From RI-283 sp964487925 (GTDB lineage Bacteria > Pseudomonadota > Gammaproteobacteria > SZUA-140), in contig CAZASZ010000029.1 of NCBI GenBank assembly GCA_964487925.1, positions 1-23,031 of the forward strand: a stretch of DNA of 23,031 bases. The letters run 5' to 3'. Shown here piece after piece: positions 14,867 through 23,031 of the stretch. Each line of letters starts with the position of its first letter. The stretch's first letter is position 1. The position numbers were made by a program, and so were the translations under genes. The notes below the pieces were generated by a model. That model was not told the DNA's origin. It saw nothing but the letters and a program-made list of their open reading frames with translations, and did no database searches.

Positions 14867-15967
14867 ATGAGATTTACAGTTACACAAGATCGTTTGATCA
14901 AACCCTTGCAAAGGGTTGTCAATGTCGTTGAGCGACGTCAGACAAAACCGATATTAGGTAACATTCTCCTTTCCTTGAAGGATGATGAACTCACATTGAC
15001 ATCTACCGATCTTGAGATCGAGATGCGCACACAACTTTCCGTGTCGAAAGCAGTGGCAGGGGAAGTTACCGTTCCGGCGAGGAAACTACTTGATATCACT
15101 AAATCCCTGCCAACAGATGCAGATGTAAATTTCAATCTCGAGAAACAAAGGGCTGTACTAACGTCCGGGAAAAGTCGCTTTACGCTGTCTACGTTGCCCG
15201 CATCTGGTTATCCCAACGTCGAGATTGCTAACGCCCACGCGAGTTTTAAGCTCCCGGAAAAATCCCTTGCTGCAGCTTTGGACAGAACAGCCTTCGCGAT
15301 GGCGCAACAAGACGTGCGCTATTACCTGAACGGCATGCTCATGGAAATTGGTGATGAAGGGCTACGTTTAGTAGCGACCGATGGTCATAGACTTGCTATT
15401 TGTGATCTGCCTGAGCACGCCGGAGATATTGAGCATCAACGCATTATTATTCCCCGCAAGGGCATACAGGAGCTGAGTCGCTTGCTCGCTGACTCAAGCG
15501 GAGAAACGGCCGTAACGCTCGGTAGCAACTTTATTCAGGTCGGAACAGACAACGGTTCGTTTATCTCTAAGCTTATCAATGGCATCTATCCCGATTATCA
15601 CAACGTTATTCCTCAGAATGGTGAGTGCAATGTCATTTGCGATCGCGAAGATCTACGCTCAGCGTTGATTCGCGTTGGAATTTTGTCTAATGAACAGTAC
15701 CGTGGCGTTCGAATGCGGTTTTCCCCCGAACGCTTGGTCGTTACCGCAAACAATCCTGAGCATGAAGAGGCAGAAGAAGAACTTGCTATCGACTATTCAG
15801 CGATGGAGTTAGACATCGCTTTTAATGTTGCCTATCTAATTGAGGCATTGACCGCTTGTGAAGGAGATAAGGTTAGGATCAACCTAACTGATTCAAATAG
15901 CTGTTGTCTGGTTGAACCGGTCGAGGCATGTAATTGCCGTTATATCGTGATGCCGATGCGCCTATAG
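14867..15967 (+). CDS. dnaN: DNA polymerase III beta subunit (sliding clamp)
   Basis: A 366-residue protein that dimerises into the ring holding DNA polymerase III and many repair enzymes on DNA. It starts MRFTVTQDRLIKPLQRVVNVVERRQT and shows the three-domain pattern of DnaN, including the TDLEIEMRTQ stretch of domain 1, RYYLNGML and ATDGHRLAICDLP of domain 2, and the C-terminus CNCRYIVMPMRL, which lines the client-binding cleft. Length equals E. coli DnaN (366). An AAAGAAAAG purine run precedes the ATG. It is 193 bp after dnaA and 95 bp before recF, in the usual order. Confidence 0.98.
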   Translation: MRFTVTQDRLIKPLQRVVNVVERRQTKPILGNILLSLKDDELTLTSTDLEIEMRTQLSVSKAVAGEVTVPARKLLDITKSLPTDADVNFNLEKQRAVLTSGKSRFTLSTLPASGYPNVEIANAHASFKLPEKSLAAALDRTAFAMAQQDVRYYLNGMLMEIGDEGLRLVATDGHRLAICDLPEHAGDIEHQRIIIPRKGIQELSRLLADSSGETAVTLGSNFIQVGTDNGSFISKLINGIYPDYHNVIPQNGECNVICDREDLRSALIRVGILSNEQYRGVRMRFSPERLVVTANNPEHEEAEEELAIDYSAMELDIAFNVAYLIEALTACEGDKVRINLTDSNSCCLVEPVEACNCRYIVMPMRL

Positions 15968-16062
15968 GCGGAAACATTTTGCTTGAGGTCGGGCATTGAG
16001 CCGAGAGGATGCGGACGTCACAGGACGAAGATGATTTGGTTGCTCAGTTTGCCTGACGTGCC

Positions 16063-17139
16063 ATGAGCGTCGGTAAGGTAAGTATAAGTGATTTCAGGAA
16101 TCTGAAATCTGCCGACATAGAACCGAAACGCGGGCTGAATTTTGTTTTAGGTCCAAACGGTAGCGGCAAGACCAGCTTGTTAGAGGCGTTGTACCTGTTA
16201 TCCAGGGGCCGTTCATTTCGAACACAGAATACCAAGCGACTAATCCGCATCGGAGCTGACTCCATGTCGCTCCAAGCTTTGGTTGAAGGTGATGACTTCC
16301 ACGCGACGGAGTCGATAGATGCAGTTTGCGGAGCTAAGGATGGCCGTTTGCTGTTCAAGGTTTCCGATCGTCGCATAGAACGCGCAACTGATCTGTCTCG
16401 AGTCCTCCCGGTTGTTCTATTGCATCAGGATTCTCATCTGTTGATATCATCGGGGCCGAAATATCGGCGGCATTTTTTGGATATCGGCGTGTTTCACGTG
16501 AAACACGAATATGGTGCTGTTTGGCAATATTATAAGCGCGCGCTTCATCAGAGAAACGCAGCGTTGCGTAGCGGACAGTCGAAGATAGCTCCGTGGGACA
16601 AGGCGTTATCTGAATCAGCGGTTCAGCTGGATGTGTTTCGACGAGAGTATATGGAAGCGCTAGGTAAACAGATGGCTATTCTTGTACCAGAGCTAATTGA
16701 TATCGAAGGGCAGGTTTCTGTTAGCTATAAACGAGGATGGGGCGAGGACGAAAATCTTTCAGAAACCTTGATGCGCTGCAGGGAGCGAGATCAATCGCTC
16801 GGTTACACTAGAGACGGGCCCCATCGAGCCGAGATACAGGTTCGAGTTGAGGGACAGCCCGTAAAGGATTTTCTTTCCAGGGGCCAACAGAAAATGTTGG
16901 TCTACTCGATGTTTTTTGCCCAGGCGGAGACGCTATCGGAGTTTACTTCGGAGAGGGCCCTTATTCTTGCAGATGACCTCTCGGCCGAGATTGATGAGCG
17001 GGGCATGGAGCGCCTTGTGTCCGTTATGCGGCGTATTTGTGACCAGGCCGTTATTACGAATCAGTTGTACGTGCCCACCGATGGTTGGGAAAAGGACACC
17101 TTGTTTCACGTGAAACAAGGAAAAGTGTATTCCGCATAA
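16063..17139 (+). CDS. recF: recombination protein RecF
   Basis: A 358-residue SMC/ABC-type ATPase that works with RecO and RecR to load RecA at single-strand gaps. It begins with a typical RecF N-terminus (VSISDFRNLKSADI). Walker A is GPNGSGKT (30-37); the ABC signature is FLSRGQQKMLVYSM (about 270-283); Walker B follows as ALILADDLSAEID. Length matches the family. Two perfect parS palindromes are embedded in frame: one encodes VFHVKH (143-148), the other LFHVKQ (347-352). The first falls on a spot where many RecF proteins have VFHVE, so parS may have arisen from pre-existing codons. No clear ribosome binding site is seen. Confidence 0.97.
   Translation: MSVGKVSISDFRNLKSADIEPKRGLNFVLGPNGSGKTSLLEALYLLSRGRSFRTQNTKRLIRIGADSMSLQALVEGDDFHATESIDAVCGAKDGRLLFKVSDRRIERATDLSRVLPVVLLHQDSHLLISSGPKYRRHFLDIGVFHVKHEYGAVWQYYKRALHQRNAALRSGQSKIAPWDKALSESAVQLDVFRREYMEALGKQMAILVPELIDIEGQVSVSYKRGWGEDENLSETLMRCRERDQSLGYTRDGPHRAEIQVRVEGQPVKDFLSRGQQKMLVYSMFFAQAETLSEFTSERALILADDLSAEIDERGMERLVSVMRRICDQAVITNQLYVPTDGWEKDTLFHVKQGKVYSA
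16490..16505. other. parS centromere site 1 (inside recF)
   Basis: TGTTTCACGTGAAACA is a perfect 16-bp palindrome identical to the bacterial consensus parS bound by ParB. The symmetry extends to 20 bp (16488-16507). It is within the coding sequence of recF, about 1.8 kb from the candidate origin. ParB loading here would start the segregation complex that ParA moves. parA and parB themselves are outside the window. Confidence 0.93.
17102..17117. other. parS centromere site 2 (3' end of recF)
   Basis: A second perfect TGTTTCACGTGAAACA, with symmetry extending to 18 bp (17101-17118). It lies 612 bp from the first site, a multiple of three, so both are read in the same recF frame (TTT CAC GTG AAA). 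It is just before the recF stop and about 90 bp upstream of the gyrB promoter region. Confidence 0.93.
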
Positions 17140-17169
17140 AGCCAGATATAGACACCGGACGATTAAACA

Positions 17170-17197
17170 AATCTTCGAGCGAGATTTTGTCTATAAT
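17170..17197 (+). promoter_or_regulatory. probable gyrB promoter
   Basis: A perfect -10 box TATAAT lies at 17192-17197, 33 bp before the gyrB start. The -35 region, near 17170, matches the consensus poorly, which is common for supercoiling-controlled gyrase promoters. It lies in the 90-bp gap after recF. Confidence 0.5.
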
Positions 17198-17229
17198 GAA
17201 TATCTTAAATGTGAAGTAGGAGAGTATAA

Positions 17230-19641
17230 GTGGCGCAAGAATATGATTCGTCGCGTATTAAGGTACTGAAGGGACTTGATGCCGTCAGAAAGCGTCCTGG
17301 GATGTATATCGGAGACACCGATGACGGAACGGGTTTGCATCACATGGTCTTTGAGGTCGTGGATAACGCCATCGACGAGGCATTGGCCGGTCATTGCTCG
17401 GCGATCGAGGTGATTATTCACAGCGATGGATCTGTAAGCGTCAAAGACAATGGCCGAGGTATACCGGTCGATATTCATAAGGAAGAGGGGCGGTCGGCGG
17501 CAGAGGTCATCATGACTGTTCTGCATGCGGGTGGTAAGTTTGACGACAACTCCTACAAGGTCTCCGGCGGTTTGCACGGTGTGGGCGTTTCAGTCGTGAA
17601 CGCCTTATCCGAGCGGCTCGATCTGGCGATATGCAGAGATGGTAAACGCCACCTACAGACATATGTCATGGGCGAACCACAAGCCCCGCTTGCGGTTTCC
17701 GGCGATAGCGACGAGACGGGGACCGAGATTCGTTTCAAGCCGAGTTCAGAGATATTTACGAATACCGAATTTCGTTATGAAGTACTCGCAAACAGGATCA
17801 GGGAACTGTCCTTTCTGAACCGTGGCGTGCGAATCTGTCTCCAGGAAGAGCTCTCCGAAAAGCAAGACGTCTTTGAATATGAGGGCGGTATACAGGCCTT
17901 TGTTGAACACCTGAATAGGAACAAGACGCCCGTGCATAAGGACGTCATCTATTTCGAGACCTCCAAAGACGATGTCGGGGTTGAGGTTGCGATGCAATGG
18001 AATGATGCCTATCAGGAGAGCATCTTCTGTTTCACCAATAACATCCCTCAACGTGATGGCGGAACGCACTTGGCAGGTTTCCGTTCAGCGCTGACGCGTG
18101 CTATCAACCAATATCTCGAAAACGAGGGCTATACAAAGAAATACAAGCTATCCAATCTAACGGGAGAGGATATTCGCGAAGGCCTGACGGCGGTTATCTC
18201 CGCAAAGGCGCCGGATCCCAAGTTCTCGTCTCAAACCAAAGATAAGCTGGTTTCCTCGGAGATCAGGCCCATCGTCGAGTCGGTCGTCTTCGACAACCTA
18301 CGGGAGTTTCTGCTCGAGAACCCTGGTGACGCCAAGATCATTGTTTCCAAGGTAGTAGACGCAGCTCGTGCCCGCGAGGCAGCAAGAAAGGCTAGGGAGA
18401 TCACCCGGCGTAAGGGTGTTTTGGACGTCGCGGGGTTGCCGGGGAAATTGGCTGATTGCCAGGAAAAGGATCCTGCCAAGTCGGAGTTGTTTTTGGTCGA
18501 GGGCGATTCCGCCGGTGGCTCCGCCAAACAAGGCAGAAACAGAAGGTCGCAAGCGATACTGCCTCTAAAAGGCAAGATCCTTAATGTAGAGAAGGCGCGC
18601 TTTGACCGTGTACTCCAATCATTGGAGATTGGAACCTTGATCACTGCCCTAGGCTGCGGCATCGGTAAGGATGAGTATGACCCTGATAAGCTCCGTTACC
18701 ATCGCATCATCATCATGACTGATGCCGACGTCGATGGGTCCCATATCCGTACCCTGTTGTTGACCTTCTTCTACCGCCAGATGCGCGAATTAGTCGAGCG
18801 CGGACATATCTATATCGCTCAGCCACCCCTTTATCGGATTAAGCGCAACAAACAAGAGCGTTATGTAAAGGACGATGCCGAGCTCAATTCTGTGCTTATG
18901 GAGGCGGCGCTTGATGGCGCAAAGTTCTTTGTGAGCCCGGAAGCTCCGCCTGTGAGTACGGGGGCATTGGCCGACCTGATGCAAGAGCATATAAAGGTCT
19001 TTTCGATTATCACTCGCCTGACGCGGCGAAGGATCAACCGATATCTGTTGGAATCCATGTTGTTTATCGATCCCATGACAGATGAGCTTTCGGCGGATCC
19101 CGACAAGGTCGAGGCTTGGTTTCAGTCGCTCGTTAATAGGGCGAATGCCTGTGACCGACACGTCCGCTTTGAGGCTGAGGTGACCCGGGGCGAGGATGGA
19201 GGATGGCGTGACCAGGTATCTGAGGTAGCCAACGGCGTACCGTCAGAACGTGGTTTTGGAGCCGGTTTTTTTCGTTCGTCGGAGTATCTTGCAATCTCAA
19301 GATACGGCGTCAAGATCAACGGCTTGCTTTCAGAGGGCGCTTATATTCAGCGTGGCGAGCGGAAAAGATCAGTCGACTCGGTAGATGCGGTTTTCAGTTG
19401 GCTGATGGGAGAGGCTAAGCGTGGTCAGCAAATCCAGCGCTACAAGGGTCTTGGTGAGATGAATCCGGATCAGCTTTGGGAGACCACGATGAATGTAGAT
19501 ACTCGCCGAATGCTTCAAGTCCGGATCGAGGATGCCGTTGCAGCGGACGAGATCTTCACTACCTTAATGGGAGATCACGTTGAGCCCAGGCGTGATTTCA
19601 TTGAAGAGCACGCCCTATCCGTCGCCAACCTCGATGTCTAG
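17230..19641 (+). CDS. gyrB: DNA gyrase subunit B
   Basis: An 803-residue ATPase subunit of gyrase, which with GyrA introduces negative supercoils. GHKL ATPase motifs are EVVDNAIDEALAGHC, DNGRGIPVD and GGLHGVGVSVVNALS; the Toprim domain has the acidic EGDSAGGSAKQGRNRRSQ and TDADVDGSHIRTLLLTF; the C-terminal GyrA-binding tail includes QRYKGLGEMNPDQLWETTM. Length matches E. coli GyrB (804). Translation starts at a GTG preceded by TAGGAGAG. It ends the origin operon and is convergent with glk; only 63 bp separate the two stops. Confidence 0.98.
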   Translation: MAQEYDSSRIKVLKGLDAVRKRPGMYIGDTDDGTGLHHMVFEVVDNAIDEALAGHCSAIEVIIHSDGSVSVKDNGRGIPVDIHKEEGRSAAEVIMTVLHAGGKFDDNSYKVSGGLHGVGVSVVNALSERLDLAICRDGKRHLQTYVMGEPQAPLAVSGDSDETGTEIRFKPSSEIFTNTEFRYEVLANRIRELSFLNRGVRICLQEELSEKQDVFEYEGGIQAFVEHLNRNKTPVHKDVIYFETSKDDVGVEVAMQWNDAYQESIFCFTNNIPQRDGGTHLAGFRSALTRAINQYLENEGYTKKYKLSNLTGEDIREGLTAVISAKAPDPKFSSQTKDKLVSSEIRPIVESVVFDNLREFLLENPGDAKIIVSKVVDAARAREAARKAREITRRKGVLDVAGLPGKLADCQEKDPAKSELFLVEGDSAGGSAKQGRNRRSQAILPLKGKILNVEKARFDRVLQSLEIGTLITALGCGIGKDEYDPDKLRYHRIIIMTDADVDGSHIRTLLLTFFYRQMRELVERGHIYIAQPPLYRIKRNKQERYVKDDAELNSVLMEAALDGAKFFVSPEAPPVSTGALADLMQEHIKVFSIITRLTRRRINRYLLESMLFIDPMTDELSADPDKVEAWFQSLVNRANACDRHVRFEAEVTRGEDGGWRDQVSEVANGVPSERGFGAGFFRSSEYLAISRYGVKINGLLSEGAYIQRGERKRSVDSVDAVFSWLMGEAKRGQQIQRYKGLGEMNPDQLWETTMNVDTRRMLQVRIEDAVAADEIFTTLMGDHVEPRRDFIEEHALSVANLDV

Positions 19642-19704
19642 GAATATAGCAGATGCGTCGCGATTAGCGCGGCGCTCGCTATGCCAGCACGCCACCGTCG
19701 TTTG

Positions 19705-20718
19705 TTAAGCCTGAAGGGCCGCCGCGTAAGCGGCACCCTTCAGGCCTAGTTCCTGATCCAGCGAGATTGTGATAGGCAAGGTCTCGAGTAGCGTACGCAT
19801 GCGGCCCTTATCGAGAAACGCCGTCAGAAAGAGATCATCCTGGCGGAGATGTTCGATGTTCTTTGCGGCGATGCCGCCAGTAACGAAGATCCCCCCGCGC
19901 GGTAGTGTCACTAGCGCTAAATTTCCAGTGACAGCACCATAGATAGAGGCGAACAAACGCATGGTGTCCCGCGCTGTTGGCGCATCATCTCGACCCGCAT
20001 AGGCTGAGATTGCGGCGGCCGGATCGCCTTCCTCAAGTGCCTTGACAAGCGTCGGGCGCAGATCGGACGGCGCCCTCCGGACGAAAAAATCGTGAATGTT
20101 ACAAAGTCCCTGTCCGGAGAGCAGACGCTCAACAGAGACATGACGCCAGCGTGTCTGTAGAAAAGTCAGCAACGCCACCTGTTCTTCGTTGACGGGCGCG
20201 AAGTCCACGTGACCGCCTTCGGTGGCCATGGGTTGATGTATGCCACCTTGGTAGAATAGCTGACCGACGCCGAATCCCGTACCTGCGCCAACGACCAATC
20301 TGGGCCCATCGACTTGGGGCTGCCCAACCTGTAACACAACCGAGTCCTTCGTCTCTAGGCACCCAACGCCATAGCCCATAGCCTCGAAGTCATTGATTAT
20401 TATGGTTTTTTTAATATTAAGCCTGTCGGTTATAGCGTTTGTGTCGAGAACCCAGGGGAGATTGGTCACATGCGCCCGTCTTCCTCGATGTGAGACCGGG
20501 CCCGCGACGGCTAGACAGGCAGTCAAGCTCAATAGTTGGGTATCATTGAGCCCTTGAGCCAGCAGAAAGGCTTCGATGACATCCTCCAGAGACTCGAATT
20601 CCGCGCTGGCAAAACGGTACGGTTTACCGAGTGGACGCGATATTTCTCCGTCGATTTCGGACAGCTGCAGCAGACACTTGGTGCCGCCAACATCGGCGGC
20701 AAGGGTCAGCGAGGACAT
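19705..20718 (-). CDS. glk: glucokinase
   Basis: A 337-residue ROK-independent Glk-family kinase that phosphorylates glucose with ATP. The N-terminal LAADVGGTKCLLQL is the phosphate-binding loop; VVGAGTGFGVG and EGGHVDFAP are the substrate-binding motifs; FVTGGIAAKN follows near the C-terminus. E. coli Glk is 321 residues. Its ATG overlaps the pgl stop by one base (TGATG), so glk is translated after pgl in one operon. With Pgl it feeds glucose-6-phosphate into the pentose-phosphate or Entner-Doudoroff route; zwf and edd are not in the window. The last codons form a 10-bp inverted repeat. Confidence 0.96.
   Translation of the reverse strand: MSSLTLAADVGGTKCLLQLSEIDGEISRPLGKPYRFASAEFESLEDVIEAFLLAQGLNDTQLLSLTACLAVAGPVSHRGRRAHVTNLPWVLDTNAITDRLNIKKTIIINDFEAMGYGVGCLETKDSVVLQVGQPQVDGPRLVVGAGTGFGVGQLFYQGGIHQPMATEGGHVDFAPVNEEQVALLTFLQTRWRHVSVERLLSGQGLCNIHDFFVRRAPSDLRPTLVKALEEGDPAAAISAYAGRDDAPTARDTMRLFASIYGAVTGNLALVTLPRGGIFVTGGIAAKNIEHLRQDDLFLTAFLDKGRMRTLLETLPITISLDQELGLKGAAYAAALQA
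19709..19745. repeat. inverted repeat in the last codons of glk
   Basis: GCCTGAAGGG (19709-19718) and CCCTTCAGGC (19736-19745) are a perfect 10-bp inverted repeat with a 17-nt spacer that can itself pair (CCGC with GCGG). It lies between the convergent gyrB and glk ends, so it may slow polymerase coming from gyrB or protect the pgl-glk mRNA. No T run follows on either strand. Confidence 0.5.
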
Positions 20719-21455
20719 CAGCTGCGGCCCTCCAACCGACTAGCCGCCGCCTGGTCCATAAAGAAGTCGATTTGTTGGCGGGCGTGAATCATTTCCACGG
20801 GATAGCGATCATGGGTACTGTCCTTATCAAGTATCTCGGCGACGATATCGGCCTTTTCGGCACCAGCAGTCAATAACATAATCCTCCTTGCCCGCGCCAG
20901 CACCGGGAACGTAATGCTGATACGCCACGAGGAAAACTTTTCGACGAAGACCGGTGTAACAGACTCGCTTTGCTCCTCTAGAGCCGGGATCCCCGAAAAT
21001 AACGAGGCAATATGACCATCGGGTCCGAGACCAAGCATAACGAGGTCTAGCTCGCCCTGCGGAAGCGCCCCATCCAGTGTCTTGCGATAGGCGATAGCCC
21101 CGCCTTCTGGTCCGCGCTCAGTCTCGACGCGAAAAACCTGCTTATCATCTATTCCAAGCGGGAGCAGAAGGTTTTCTCTGGCCATCCGATAGTTACTGTC
21201 GGAATGGTCCAAGGGAACGCAACGTTCGTCGCCGAAAAATACTATTACCTTGTTCCAGTCGATCTTGCCACGGAATTTCGCAGAAGCAAGTTTCTCAAAT
21301 AGCAACCGAGGTGTGGATCCGCCCGAAAGAGCTACGTAAAAGGCCCCGTGATCCTCAATCGCCGTTTGAGCCTGTCGGCACCAGTATGCGGCGCCCAAGT
21401 CTCCGAGTTCCCCGCTATTCTGCGCGATGTGTAGGATGCCATCGGATATGTGCAT
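20718..21455 (-). CDS. pgl: 6-phosphogluconolactonase
   Basis: A 245-residue DevB/SOL-type lactonase that hydrolyses 6-phosphogluconolactone to 6-phosphogluconate. The family signatures VALSGGSTPRLLFEKLAS (phosphate binding), FFGDERCVPLDHSDSNYRMA and LGLGPDGHIASLFSG (catalytic His region) are all present. The ATG at 21455 follows GAGGGGG at good spacing. It is the first gene of the pgl-glk pair with a one-base overlap. Cytoplasmic, no signal peptide. Confidence 0.96.
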   Translation of the reverse strand: MHISDGILHIAQNSGELGDLGAAYWCRQAQTAIEDHGAFYVALSGGSTPRLLFEKLASAKFRGKIDWNKVIVFFGDERCVPLDHSDSNYRMARENLLLPLGIDDKQVFRVETERGPEGGAIAYRKTLDGALPQGELDLVMLGLGPDGHIASLFSGIPALEEQSESVTPVFVEKFSSWRISITFPVLARARRIMLLTAGAEKADIVAEILDKDSTHDRYPVEMIHARQQIDFFMDQAAASRLEGRS

Positions 21456-21698
21456 GGTAACCCCCTCGATTGGTCTGTGTTAATCTTTAACCTCAGTATG
21501 AATCATCCCGAACCAAGAATGAACAGGGTATTCAAGCTGGAGACGGCTGGGATCAATTCTTTTATACTTCCAATCTTCATGTGGCTATTCGCTAGGCGTC
21601 ATTACGTAGCGTAGTGAGAGCGGGCCGTTAGCGAGCGCCCATATGGGCTGTTTGCCGTTACACCACCGTTTATTACGACGAAAAGAGGAGGGGGCAAT

Positions 21699-22202
21699 AT
21701 GGAGTTACTGAACAACACACTCGTAGTGGTAAGTCTGGGCGCATTGATCGGTTTTATCATCGGCTGGCTGGCACGTTCCGGTGCGGCAGCGAAGTCGAAA
21801 GAAATGAGTCAAACTCTGCAACAGAACAAGGATGAGATGGCGGAATACCGTAAGGACGTGACAGCCCACTTCGAGAAAACGGCTATGCTTGTTGGCGCGA
21901 TGACGGAACAATACCGGGCGGTGTATGACCACTTGGCCGACGGCGCTCAAAGCCTCTGTAATGACCCTACCGCGCGACTAGACGCGATTGGACAGGGTGA
22001 GGCGCTGATTGCCGCACATACCGCCTCGGATGAGGGCCAGAATGCAAAGCCCGTAACGGCTGCAGATGAGGTCGCCGGGGAAGAGGCGGAGCGGGAGCCT
22101 ACGGCGGTATCGTCCGTTGACAATACCGATACAGACACCACCGAAGAGGTCCCACCTGCCGCTGGAAAGGCTCAGTCCGTACCCGAGAATCCGGCGAGCT
22201 GA
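21699..22202 (+). CDS. zapG: YhcB/ZapG-like cell-envelope protein (DUF1043)
   Basis: A 167-residue inner-membrane protein. One N-terminal membrane helix (about residues 8-25, VVVSLGALIGFIIGWLA) is followed by a coiled-coil segment to about residue 70 (KEMSQTLQQNKDEMAEYRKD) and the conserved HFEKTAMLVGAMTEQYRAVYDHLADGAQSL, diagnostic for DUF1043. From about residue 110 the tail is acidic and low in complexity. YhcB of E. coli links cell division and envelope synthesis. A strong GAGGAGGGGG precedes the ATG. The 3' end overlaps the convergent folA by 31 bp. Confidence 0.9.
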   Translation: MELLNNTLVVVSLGALIGFIIGWLARSGAAAKSKEMSQTLQQNKDEMAEYRKDVTAHFEKTAMLVGAMTEQYRAVYDHLADGAQSLCNDPTARLDAIGQGEALIAAHTASDEGQNAKPVTAADEVAGEEAEREPTAVSSVDNTDTDTTEEVPPAAGKAQSVPENPAS

Positions 22203-22708
22203 TCGTCTGTCTCCTGGCGCCGACTCAAGGTCAAAAACTGGTAAGGAAACGGGTTCGTCTGATCGGCTGGATGGCTATCTGAGGCCGTTTCTTTCCAGTC
22301 CCCACGGACATACTCAGGAAACACCGTATCTCCCTGGATATCGGCATCGATCAACGTCAGGAACATCAGCGAGGCGCGCGGAATGGCTTGGCGATAGATC
22401 TCAGCGCCGCCTATGATCATGATCTCACCCTGTCGACCGGCAAGGGCCTCATCAAGGCCGCCTACGACATCCATACCTGAAAATTGTAAGTCCTGCTGGC
22501 GGCTAATGACGATATTTTCCCTGCCTGGCAGCGCCTTGCCGAGCGATTCAGCGGTCTTGCGGCCCATGACGATGGGTTTACCCCAGGTCAACTCGCGAAA
22601 ATGACGCAGGTCCGCCGGCAGGTGCCAGGGCAGGGTGTTGGCGTTGCCGATCACACCGTTGCGTGCAACGGCCGCAACGATCGCGACGACAGAATCGTCC
22701 ATGTTCAT
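22172..22708 (-). CDS. folA: dihydrofolate reductase
   Basis: A 178-residue NADPH-dependent enzyme that regenerates tetrahydrofolate. AAVARNGVIGNANTLPWHLPADLRHF carries the substrate-binding aspartate, GKPIVMGRKTAESLG and LPGRENIVISR bind NADPH, and IMIIGGAEIYRQAIP is the second cofactor loop. The start at 22708 shares ATGA with the thyA stop (4-bp overlap). The C-terminus is about 14 residues longer than in E. coli FolA (159 residues) and these extra codons run into the 3' end of the convergent yhcB gene. Confidence 0.96.
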   Translation of the reverse strand: MNMDDSVVAIVAAVARNGVIGNANTLPWHLPADLRHFRELTWGKPIVMGRKTAESLGKALPGRENIVISRQQDLQFSGMDVVGGLDEALAGRQGEIMIIGGAEIYRQAIPRASLMFLTLIDADIQGDTVFPEYVRGDWKETASDSHPADQTNPFPYQFLTLSRRQETDDQLAGFSGTD

Positions 22709-23031
22709 ACGGCAACAGCCGCTCGAATAGGTGGATGCGCCTCGTATTCGAGCAGTTCAATGTCCTCGTATCGGAATTCGAAAAGGTCCAGACAATCAGG
22801 GTTAAGGCGAATCTTCGGTAGTGTTAACGGCGGTCTGCTTAACTGAAGGTCGGCCTGATCTAGGTGATTCATGTATAAATGGGCATCGCCGAGGGTGTGA
22901 ATAAAATCCCCTGGTTGCAGCCCGCACGCTTGCGCAATCATGAGTGTGAGCAGCGCATAAGAGGCGATATTGAAGGGCACCCCGAGAAAGATATCAGCGC
23001 TTCTCTGATATAGCTGACAGGATAGACGCCC
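22705..23031 (-). CDS. thyA: thymidylate synthase, C-terminal part (runs off the window)
   Basis: The last 108 residues of ThyA, which methylates dUMP to dTMP using methylene-tetrahydrofolate. Seen are LSCQLYQRSADIFLGVPFNI (the dUMP-binding RSxD and N), GDAHLYMNHLDQADLQLSR, and the C-terminal HPPIRAAVAV close to the usual HPxIKAPVAI. The catalytic PCH cysteine lies upstream, beyond 23031. Coupling to folA makes sense, since each ThyA turnover yields dihydrofolate that FolA reduces. Confidence 0.97.
   Translation of the reverse strand, partial: GRLSCQLYQRSADIFLGVPFNIASYALLTLMIAQACGLQPGDFIHTLGDAHLYMNHLDQADLQLSRPPLTLPKIRLNPDCLDLFEFRYEDIELLEYEAHPPIRAAVAV

Noticed and set aside
21637..21648. Perfect 12-bp palindrome GCCCATATGGGC before yhcB
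   Set aside because: Too short and isolated to call a regulator site or terminator; no T run follows.

Overview
The window is a 23 kb piece of a gammaproteobacterial chromosome that spans the replication-origin block dnaA-dnaN-recF-gyrB. The gene complement (UvrD with its C-terminal Tudor-like tail, PilT, YggS, Bax, YhcB/ZapG, ThyA-FolA, Glk/Pgl) and protein similarities fit Gammaproteobacteria, perhaps a Chromatiales-like lineage; that finer placement is an impression only. The sequence is a draft scaffold: it has one block of 100 N at 8101-8200.

Layout. 1-266: no convincing gene, one near-perfect palindrome. 267-1817 (+): a compact operon of a small zinc-ribbon membrane protein, a PfkB/ketohexokinase-like sugar kinase and a pentapeptide-repeat protein. 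1949-4174 (+): uvrD. 4217-6829 (-): bax, an exported protein of unknown function whose start abuts the bax stop, and a glutaredoxin-like protein. 6897-7916 (+): a lone fucosyltransferase-like gene. 7949-10103 (-): an ECF sigma factor, its zinc-finger membrane anti-sigma factor, and an exported protein carrying a DSSGEVK heptad repeat, which is where the assembly gap falls. 10403-11002 (+): a 2-Cys peroxiredoxin with a strong terminator. 11083-12120 (-): pilT, divergent from yggS (12434-13120, +, TTG start). 13306-19641 (+): dnaA, dnaN, recF, gyrB. 19705-21455 (-): pgl-glk. 21699-22202 (+): yhcB/zapG, overlapping at its 3' end the convergent folA. 22172-23031 (-): thyA (partial)-folA.

How it works together. 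The right half is the chromosome's replication start: DnaA boxes lie upstream of dnaA and cluster in the AT-rich dnaA-dnaN gap (candidate oriC), and two perfect 16-bp parS palindromes are written inside recF, so initiation and ParB-based segregation signals sit within about 2.5 kb of each other. thyA-folA supply thymidylate and pgl-glk act in early glucose catabolism. The left half is accessory: an envelope cluster (Bax hydrolase, exported protein, sigma/anti-sigma/repeat protein).

I see no transposase, CRISPR array, tRNA, rRNA or phage gene. The most unusual parts are the repeat-protein operon under an ECF sigma factor (with an assembly gap whose two flanks are the same 55-mer), the parS pair in recF, and dnaA lying next to yggS/pilT instead of the usual rpmH-rnpA.
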